In this document: piece by piece, positions 25,202-34,500 of the stretch
Layout: each line of letters starts with the position of its first letter
Position numbering within the stretch: position 1 is the stretch's first letter
Assembly: GCA_016342745.1 (NCBI GenBank)
Contig: JAEINT010000011.1
Span: forward strand, 62,001 to 126,000
Direction of reading: 5' to 3'
Origin: Labilibaculum sp.
GTDB taxonomy: Bacteria; Bacteroidota; Bacteroidia; Bacteroidales; Marinifilaceae
DNA length: 64,000 nucleotides
Position numbers and translations under genes: made by a program
The notes under the pieces: model-generated
Seen by the model: only the letters and a program-made list of their open reading frames with translations
The model's database searches: none
Told to the model about the DNA's origin: nothing

Positions 25202-25602
25202 AAAGTAAAGGTATCATAGAATTTTGTACAAAAAAAATGGATCAGAAACCACCTGACCCATTACCCTAAAATTTAACCTTAATCTCAATCTACTATAAAA
25301 AACTACTTATTTATTCTACTTTATATTGTAAAGATAGTTTATAGCATGGTTAAGAGCTCCTAAGGAAAGTTAAATAAGATTAATTCTCAACTTGTTGAAA
25401 ATCCCTTATTTAAGTTTTCATAAATAATAAAATCGATTAGTATTAAATGATTGAGCTCTTGATTTCTTAAAATTCTTTCTTTATATTGTAATTAGAAAAC
25501 CCACCGCTATTATACCTTCCAAATTTTAGGATACCACAATTGTAACGTAAAGACTGCTTCGTGCGTCCTATACATTAGTTGTGTAATTCTAAATAAAACA
25601 GC
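25202..25602. other. 401-bp divergent intergenic region
   Basis: Between the methyltransferase (minus) and the permease pair (plus). It contains one strong minus-strand terminator at 25230-25262 and no ORF of note. No TTTG-N19-TAnnTTTG pair was found for either direction; TACAATTG on the minus strand at 25544-25537 is the closest -7 match. Confidence 0.4.
25230..25262 (-). terminator. Terminator pointing into the methyltransferase start
   Basis: On the minus strand, the arms 25262-25253 and 25245-25236 pair (ten pairs, one mismatch), with a 7-nt loop, followed by U residues. It lies upstream of the methyltransferase start codon with no gene to its right on the same strand, so it ends an unannotated RNA or acts as an attenuator. 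Confidence 0.7.
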
Positions 25603-26829
25603 ATGTTTGATCTTGATAAGTGGCAAGAAATTTTTGAAACCATAAGGAAAAATAAACTTCGAACTATCCTTACCGGTTTTAGTGTATCATGGGGGATTTT
25701 CATGTTAATCATTTTATTAGGATCCGGAAATGGATTACAAAATGGTGTTTTGGATCAATTCAAAAGAGATGCCGTAAATAGTCTATGGATTTATAGTGGA
25801 AGAACGAGTCTTGCTTTTGATGGTATGCAGCCAGGCCGAAGAATCCAATTTACCAATGATGATTACGATAAAACTAAAGATTCAGGATTGGATGTAGATA
25901 AAATCAGTTCTCGTTTTTCATTATTTCGAAACAATTTGATTTCCTATAAGTCAGAATATGTAAATTATGAAATCATAGCGGTTCATCCCGATACCGAAAC
26001 TCTTGAAAACACAACTGCAATTAAGGGCCGTTTCTTAAATGATATTGATGTTAGTAATTTTAGAAAAGTAGTTGCTATTAGCACAATTTTAGAAGATGCT
26101 CTCTTTAAAAGAGAAGAACCGGTAGGGAAATACGTCAAGATTAATGGTATTCCATTTCAAGTTATAGGAACGTTTACAGATCATAACGATAGGGATATGC
26201 AGCGAGTTTATGTGCCTATATCTACAGCTCAAAAAGTATTTAATGGAGCTAACCGAATTTCCAATATGTCCTTTACAACAAATACACATGATATTGAGGC
26301 TCTTAAAAAGATGGAAGAGCACATTAGAAATAGCTTTGCATCGCGCCATAAATTCGATTCATCCGATAAAAGAGCAATGTGGATTAATAATAATATGGAG
26401 GGCTATCAAAGAACAATGGCTTTGTTTTCAGGAATTCGAATTTTTGTATGGATTATTGGGGCGTTCACCATAATTGCTGGAATAGTAGGGGTTAGTAATA
26501 TCATGATAATAGTTGTGCGAGAACGAACTCGCGAAATCGGAATTAGAAAAGCCTTGGGAGCAAGTCCTAGTTCAATAATTGGACTTGTTTTGTTTGAATC
26601 GGTGCTTATCACAAGTGTTGCTGGTTATTTGGGTTTGGTTATGGGAGTTGTTCTTCTAGAGGTCTTGGCCCCTCATACACAAATAGAGTTTTTCATGAAC
26701 CCATCTGTGGATTTGGATGTTGGCTTAACTGCTACTGCAGTGCTCGTGTTTGCGGGTCTTTTGGCAGGTTTCTTTCCAGCATGGAAAGCAGCTAGCGTGA
26801 GGCCGATAGAAGCTTTGTCGGATGAATAA
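25603..26829 (+). CDS. ABC transporter permease (MacB/FtsX type), first of pair
   Basis: 408 residues. An N-terminal helix (about 23-43, GFSVSWGIFMLIILLGSG) is followed by a large periplasmic MacB-PCD domain and three C-terminal helices at about 285-305, 330-355 and 375-395. The FtsX signature EIGIRKALGASPSSIIGLVL is present, and the end AAS.RPIEALSDE is typical. Such permeases power lipoprotein, toxin or peptide export or signal through an ATPase. No ATP-binding subunit and no HlyD-type adaptor are next to it. It is followed by a second permease after 40 bp. Confidence 0.85.
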   Translation: MFDLDKWQEIFETIRKNKLRTILTGFSVSWGIFMLIILLGSGNGLQNGVLDQFKRDAVNSLWIYSGRTSLAFDGMQPGRRIQFTNDDYDKTKDSGLDVDKISSRFSLFRNNLISYKSEYVNYEIIAVHPDTETLENTTAIKGRFLNDIDVSNFRKVVAISTILEDALFKREEPVGKYVKINGIPFQVIGTFTDHNDRDMQRVYVPISTAQKVFNGANRISNMSFTTNTHDIEALKKMEEHIRNSFASRHKFDSSDKRAMWINNNMEGYQRTMALFSGIRIFVWIIGAFTIIAGIVGVSNIMIIVVRERTREIGIRKALGASPSSIIGLVLFESVLITSVAGYLGLVMGVVLLEVLAPHTQIEFFMNPSVDLDVGLTATAVLVFAGLLAGFFPAWKAASVRPIEALSDE

Positions 26830-26869
26830 TAGGTACTTGCTTTTTTGAAAATAATAAAAATATAATATC

Positions 26870-28132
26870 ATGTTTGATCGAGATCGTTGGATGGAAGTGT
26901 ATATGGCTTTAAAAAGTAATAAGCTAAGAACATTTTTAACGGCATTTGGTGTTTTTTGGGGCATATTCATGTTGATAATAATGTTGGGATCTGGTAAAGG
27001 CTTGGAGAATGGCGTTTATCATGGTATGGGCGATTTTGCTACAAATTCCGTCTTTATTTGGGCTCAACCAACCTCAAAACCATATAAAGGTTACAAGCAA
27101 GGCCGTAGGTATAATTTTACAAATCAAGATACCAAGGCGATATTAGATAATATTCCAGAGATTAAATTACTCGCACCACGAATTCAAGCTAGAGGTGGCG
27201 ATGGGGATAATAATGTAGTTCGCGGTATTAAAACTGGAGCTTTTAGTATTCTGGGTGATGTTCCTGATGTTAATAAAATTGATCCAGTGACCATGATTAA
27301 AGGACGATTTTTAAATCAAGTGGATATAAATGAAAGTCGAAAAATTGCAGTAATAGGAAAACGCGTTGTAGAAGTTTTATTTGAAGAGGGCGAGGAACCA
27401 ATAGGGGAATACATTAAAATTCACGGAGTATATTTTCAAGTTGTGGGAACTTATAAATCGATGCACAATCAAGGATGGGGTGAATGGCAGGATCAGTGCG
27501 TCTTTATACCATTTTCTACTTTGCAAAAAACATATAATTACGGAACTATTGTAGGGCATTATTCAATTACCTCAAAAGAAGAATACACAGCAACTTACGT
27601 TGAAGAAAAAGTTAAATCACTGCTAAGAAGGCGCCATACAATACACCCTGAAGATACGAGGGCTTTTGGGAGTAATAATGTGGAAAAAGAATTTATTCAG
27701 ATTAACAATTTATTTATGGGAATATCTGGTCTAATTTGGATTGTAGGAATTGGCACCTTAATCGCAGGAATAATTGGAGTCAGTAATATCATGCTCTTTA
27801 TCGTAAAAAAGAGAACAAAGGAAATTGGAATTCAACGGGCTTTAGGAGCATCTCCCTCTATTATTATTAGCTCAATATTAACTGAATCAGTAGTTTTAAC
27901 AGCTATTGCTGGATGGTTTGGTTTAGTTTTCGGTGTGGTAATTCTTGAGCTGATCAATAAAGCAATAGAAAATGGTGGGGGAGATAATTCCATGTTTACC
28001 AATCCTGAAGTCGATTTCTCTATTGCCATGATTGCTTTAACTATTTTGATTTTTGCAGGTTTGTTTGCTGGAGTTATACCTGCAAAAAGAGCAATGGAAG
28101 TTCGTCCTATTGAGGCGATTAGGGATGAGTAA
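26870..28132 (+). CDS. ABC transporter permease (MacB/FtsX type), second of pair
   Basis: 420 residues, clearly paralogous to the preceding gene: the same N-terminal MFDRDRWMEVYMALKSNKLRT pattern, a GSGKGLENGV stretch after helix 1, EIGIQRALGASPSIIISSIL in the FtsX domain and an end in MEVRPIEAIRDE. Three C-terminal helices are visible from about residue 285 on. The two probably form a heterodimer. The ATPase must be encoded elsewhere, or the pair is a non-transport mechanosignalling module; both are inference. No terminator is visible after it. Confidence 0.85.
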   Translation: MFDRDRWMEVYMALKSNKLRTFLTAFGVFWGIFMLIIMLGSGKGLENGVYHGMGDFATNSVFIWAQPTSKPYKGYKQGRRYNFTNQDTKAILDNIPEIKLLAPRIQARGGDGDNNVVRGIKTGAFSILGDVPDVNKIDPVTMIKGRFLNQVDINESRKIAVIGKRVVEVLFEEGEEPIGEYIKIHGVYFQVVGTYKSMHNQGWGEWQDQCVFIPFSTLQKTYNYGTIVGHYSITSKEEYTATYVEEKVKSLLRRRHTIHPEDTRAFGSNNVEKEFIQINNLFMGISGLIWIVGIGTLIAGIIGVSNIMLFIVKKRTKEIGIQRALGASPSIIISSILTESVVLTAIAGWFGLVFGVVILELINKAIENGGGDNSMFTNPEVDFSIAMIALTILIFAGLFAGVIPAKRAMEVRPIEAIRDE

Positions 28133-28511
28133 ATGGATGCCCTTCTCAGGTAATTAGTTCAGAATAAAACGCTATAATTTAAAATCTCTTTTTTCATTGC
28201 AATTTATAACCTGCAAACTTTACCATTAGAGATCATTTAATAGCTTGTACTTCTCATTCTTTTCTTTATTTTTAATGATCAATTATTTTATCTGTAGAAT
28301 ATGCTATTTTTAGAAAGGAACAAAATTGTTCTTATCTCGTATTTATTATTCTACACTTAACTTATTCGGGTTGGGACTGTAAAATATATTGGATTGTAAA
28401 TTGACCTTATTATTATAATAATGATAAGTGAAATCAAGGGTATTATGCATATCTTTGATTTTGCTTAATTATTATTTATAGTTACTTGTGATTAATTCAA
28501 ATAATTAATTT
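28133..28511. other. 379-bp intergenic region before the giant adhesin
   Basis: Very AT-rich with no ORF. It holds a perfect -7 box (TATCTTTG, 28450-28457) about 55 bp before the adhesin start. Nothing else is recognised. Confidence 0.45.
28427..28457 (+). promoter_or_regulatory. Candidate promoter of the adhesin/PorP/sensor block
   Basis: TATCTTTG at 28450-28457 is an exact TAnnTTTG -7 box. The -33 position (28427-28430) reads AGTG, a poor match to TTTG. It would give a leader of about 50 nt before the adhesin ATG. Confidence 0.5.
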
Positions 28512-31500
28512 ATGAAAAGACATCTACTTTTAGTAGTTATTTTTTTATTATTTGCTGTTGGTATGATAGTGGGAATAGGTAAACTTTCTGCTCATGATAC
28601 ATCAATATTTGATACTTCAGCGCCATATATAGCCAGTTTTCCGGCACCTCCTTCGAACGATAATCCATGTAGTGCAACACCTATAACAACCAACTTAACC
28701 TGCACATATGCAACCTATTCTAATATAGATGCTAGTGATAGTGGAGTTGATGTTCCGTCTTGTGGCAGTTATTCAGGAGCAGATGTATGGTTTACAGCAA
28801 TTGTTCCAAGTTCTGGAGAAATTACGATTGAAGCATTTACTTTAAGAACAACAGATTGGTTAAATAAAGTGAATTTTACCGTTTATCAGGGGACATGTGA
28901 CAATTTAACAGAAATAGGCTGTTTTGAATCGGTAAATCCAGCTTTTGCATTAACATCTGGAAGCTTTACGGGTAGAACTGCTGGTGAAATCCTTTATATT
29001 AGAGTATATGATCAAGGAAATATAACAGGTGATTTTCAAATTTGTTCATCTGGCGCATGTGCTGATGTGATTGCTGATGCAGGAACTGGTGGCGATCAGT
29101 GTGGTTACGACTATCTTCTTTCTGCAGTAACCCCAAGTGTTGGTGCAGGTACATGGACTAAAACAGGAGGTTCTGGAAATGCAACATTTGCACCAGATGC
29201 AAATACACCTGGTGCCACAGTTTCTGTCGATGATACCGGTATTTATGAATTTACTTGGACAGTCACTAATGGAACTTGCGAGAGTTCAGATAAGATTAAT
29301 GTTGATTTTTCAACTCCTACTTTCGCGTCGCCTGAAGATGATAAGGATATTTGTGGTCTCCTTACAACAATTTCGATTAAAAATCCTAGTGTTGGAGATC
29401 GTTTGTGGTCTATAAAATCGGGCCCAGGAATGGCAATAATAGCTTCTCCAACAGGATTTGTTTCTAATGTAGGAGTTTCCAGTTATGGAAGATATGTGTT
29501 TAATTTAGAGGTAACTAATGGCTCCTGTTATTCAATAGATACATTAGTTGTTAACTTTTTTGAAACGCCATCCGATGCAAGTGTTGGTTCTGCACAGAAT
29601 TCATGCGGTACATTTGTTAGTGAAGCGCTTGGAGGTAATGTTCCAGATATAGGTATAGGAACTTGGTCACAAGTTTCAGGCCCGGGTACAACAATTTTTA
29701 GTGATGCAAATTTAGGAACATCAACCGCAACTGTTGATGCAGTAGGAGATTACGTGTACAGATGGACTATAAGCAACGGACCATGTATTGTTAAAACAGC
29801 TGATGTAAATGTAAGTTTCATTGCTGCACCTACTACCGCTACGGTTGGAGGAACACGTAATGTATGTGGAGGCCTTCTTAGTTCTGGTTTTGGTGGAAAT
29901 ACTCCTGTTGTAGGTGTTGGCACATGGAGTCAAATATCTGGTCCAGGTTCAACAATTTTTGGAGATGAAAATTCTGGTAGTTCTACTGCCACAGCTACCC
30001 AATATGGTTCATATGTATATCGATGGACTATAGTAAATGGAGCCTGCTCAAGTTTTGCTGATATTACAGTAAATTATTATGAAACTCCAGATGTTGCAAG
30101 CGTAGGACTAAATCAAGACAATTGTGACAAAATAAGTACTAGTCTAGGAGGAAATAATCCAAGCATAGGAACAGGAACTTGGACACAGTTCTCTGGAACG
30201 GGCACAAGTACTTTTAGTGCGCCTAATTCAGGTAGTTCGACCGCTACTGCTAGTGACTATGGCACTTACGTATACCGCTGGACAATAAGTAATGGAACCT
30301 GTGCATCAAGTTCGGCAGATGTTACTGTGAATTACGAAGAGCCACCTACAACAGCAAGTGTAGGAACAGATCAAGATAATTGCGGTGTTTTAACAAGTAC
30401 GAGCCTAGATGGAAATACACCAAGCTCTGGAAGTGGATTGTGGACACAAGTATCTGGCTCTGGCACAACAATATTTAGTAATAGCATTTTAGGAACTTCA
30501 ACAGCAACGGTAACTCAATATGGTACCTATGTTTATCGCTGGACAATAAGTAATGGAGTTTGTGCATCGACAACTGCTGATATTATCATAAATTTTTATG
30601 AATCTCCAATATCAGCAACAGTTGGTTCAGAACAAAATATTTGTGCTACGGATATTCTTACAATTCAAAGTACATCCTTAGGGGGAAATACGCCAACATT
30701 GCCAATGATAGGTACTTGGTCTCAGTTCTCTGGTCCAGGATCAACAACATTTAGCGATGTTAATCTAGGTAACGCAACAGCTAAACCAACTCAATTTGGA
30801 ACTTATGTTTATCGCTGGACGATAAGTAATGGAACCTGTACACCAACTACTGCGGATGTTACAGTTAACTTTTTTGAATCACCAGTTCTCGCGACAGTTG
30901 GAGCAGATCAAGATATTTGTAGTTCTGATATTCTTACAGCGCAGAGCGCATCCTTAGGAGGTAATGATCCAACTTTGCCAATGATAGGTACTTGGTCTCA
31001 GGTTTCTGGACCAGGATCAACAACATTCAGTAATTCAAATTCAGGAAGTTCTACAGCTAAACCTGATCAATTTGGTGTGTATGTGTACAGGTGGACAATT
31101 AGTAATGGAACGTGTGCTTCAACTACTGCTGATGTAACTTTAAATTATTATCAAACACCATCGATAGCAAGTACTGGTGCTGATCAAGAATATTGCGCAG
31201 TATTAACAAGTGCCAGTTTAGGTGGAAATACACCAACAGTAGGCAGTGGAGTATGGTCACAAGTATCTGGTTCAGGAACAACGATATTTAGTAATGATCT
31301 TTTAGGAAATTCAACAGCTACCGTTACGCAGTATGGAAACTATGTATATCGTTGGACGATCAGTAATGGAACTTGTACATCTTCAACTGCGGATATAAGT
31401 GTTAACTTTTTAGAATCACCTGCTCCTGCAACGGTTGGAACAGATCAAAATATTTGTAGTTCTGATATCCTTACAACTCAGAGCGCATCCTTGGGAGGTA

Positions 31501-34500
31501 ATGATCCAACTTCGCCAATGATAGGTACTTGGTCTCAGGTTTCTGGTCCAGGGTCAACAACATTTAGCGATGTGAATCTAGGTAACGCAACCGCTAAACC
31601 AACTCAATTTGGAATTTATGTATATCGTTGGACAATCAGTAATGGAACGTGTGCTTCAACTACTGCTGATGTAACTGTAAATTACTATGAAACCCCAACA
31701 GTAGCAAGTGTTGGAGCCGATCAAGATAGATGCGGGGTAAAAACAAGTCTTGCTTTAGGGGGAAATGTAGCTACAATTGGTGTTGGAACTTGGTCTCAAG
31801 AATCGGGCCCAGGATTAAGCACTTTTAGTGATGATAATTTAGCTAGTGCAATTGCTACTGTTTCTAATTATGGAACGTACGTTTACAGATGGACAATTAC
31901 GAATGGAACTTGTACTTCATCAAGTGCCGATGTAACGATAACTTATTATGAGGACTCTGATGCTGCAACTGTTGGAAGTGATCAGGAAAGATGTGGAACG
32001 TTAACTAGTTTGATTCTTGGAGGAAATGCTCCAAGTGTTGGGATTGGAACTTGGTCACAATTATCAGGCCCAGGTTCAAGTGTATTTAGTGATGCAAATA
32101 ATGGAAATTCAACGGTTACAGTTGATACCTATGGTAGCTATCAGTACAGATGGACATTAACAAATGGACCATGTGTGTCTTCTTCTGCGGAACTTACTAT
32201 AGATTTTCAAGAACAGCCTATTGCTAATGCTGGCTTAGGAGGAGATGAGTGTGATTTAAATTTCACTTTATCTGCAACGCCAAGTGTTGGAATAGGAAAC
32301 TGGACGAAAGTATCAGGTACAGGAAATCTTAGCTTTTCACCAAATGCAAATGATGCAAACGCTACCGTAACATCAGATACCTATGGTTCCTTCACGTTAA
32401 GATGGACGGAAGTAAATGGAACTTGCTCAGACCAAGATGAAATAACAGTTAATTTTTATGAGCAGCCGATCGCTAATGCTGGCTTAGGAGGAGATGAGTG
32501 TGATCTTGACTTTAATTTGTCAGCAATACAAAGCGTAGGAACGGGAACTTGGTCAAAAGTATCAGGCACAGGAAATCTTAGCTTTTCACCAAATGCAAAT
32601 GATGCAAACGCTACCGTAACATCAGATACCTATGGTTCCTTCACGTTAAGATGGACGGAAGTAAATGGAACTTGCTCAGACCAAGATGAAATAACAGTTA
32701 ATTTTTATGAGCAGCCGATCGCTAATGCTGGCTTAGGAGGAGATGAGTGTGATCTTGACTTTAATTTGTCAGCAATACAAAGCGTAGGAACGGGAACTTG
32801 GTCAAAAGTATCAGGCACAGGAAATCTTAGCTTTTCACCAAATGCAAATGATGCAAACGCTACCGTAACATCAGATACCTATGGTTCCTTCACGTTAAGA
32901 TGGACGGAAGTAAATGGAACTTGCTCAGACCAGGATGAAATAACAGTTGATTTTTATGAGCAGCCTATTGCAAATGCTGGTTCTGGAGGTGATGAATGTG
33001 ATTTAAATATTACTTTATCTGCAACGCCAAGTGTTGGAACAGGAACTTGGACAAAAATCTCAGGAACAGGAAATCTAAGCTTTTCACCTAATGCAAATGA
33101 TGCAAACGCTACTATAACATCAGATACCTATGGATCTTTCACATTAAGATGGACAGAAGTAAATGGTACCTGCTCAGATCAGGATGAAATAGCAGTTGAT
33201 TTTTATGAACAGCCTATTGCTAATGCTGGTTCTGGAGGTGATGAATGTGATTTAAATATTACTTTATCTGCAACTCCAAGCGTAGGAACAGGAGCTTGGA
33301 CAAAAATATCAGGCACAGGAAATCTTAGCTTTTCGCCAAATGCTAATAATTCAAACGCTACCGTAACATCCGATACCTATGGATCCTTCACATTAAGATG
33401 GACAGAAGTAAATGGAACTTGCTCAGATCAGGATGAGATAACAGTTAATTTTTATGAGCAGCCAATCGCTAATGCTGGTTCTGGAGGTGATGAATGTGAT
33501 TTTGACTTTAATTTGTCAGCAACACAAAGCGTAGGAACGGGAACTTGGACAAAAGTATCTGGAACAGGAAATCTAAGCTTTTCACCAAATGCTAATAACC
33601 CAAATGCTACCGTAACATCAGATACCTATGGATCTTTCACATTGAGATGGACGGAAGTAAATGGGACTTGCTCAGATCAGGATGAAATAACAGTTAATTT
33701 CTTTGAAACTCCAAGCATTGCTACTGTAGGAACTGACCAAGAGAGATGTGGAGTAAAAACAAGTTTACCTTTAGGAGGAAATACACCAACAGCTGGTATC
33801 GGAACTTGGTATCAAGAATCAGGTCCAGGCCTAAGTACTTTTAACAATAGCAATTTAGGAGATGCCATTGCTACAGTTTCTAATTATGGAACGTACGTTT
33901 ATAGATGGACAATAACAAATGGAACCTGTACTTCATCAACAGCTGATGTTACAGTAACATACTACGATAATTCAGAAGTTGCTACAGTAGGAAGCAATCA
34001 GGAGAGATGTGGAACTTTAACAAGTTTAATTCTGGCGGGTAATTCGCCAAGCTTAGGTGATGGAACTTGGTCACAGGTTTCTGGACCTGGCTCTAGTGTT
34101 TTTAGCAATGAAAATGATGGTAATGCAACGGTTACAGCAGATACTTATGGAAGTTACACATACAGATGGACATTAACGAGTGGACCTTGTGTATCATCTA
34201 CAGCAGAACTGATTGTTACTTTTTACGAACAACCTTCTGCGGCAAATGTTGGATTAAATCAAGATATTTGTGGTTTATCTTCTTCTAATGCTTTAGGAGG
34301 AAATACACCTTCAGTTGGAATTGGAACTTGGTCACAGGTTTCTGGACCTGGATCGACAGTTTTTAGTTCTGTTAACGATGGAAATTCTACTGCTACAGCA
34401 AATACTTACGGCACCTATATTTATCGTTGGTCAATCAGTAACGGAATCTGTTCTGCAAATTATGACGATATTTCTGTTACTTATTATGAAATACCGACAG

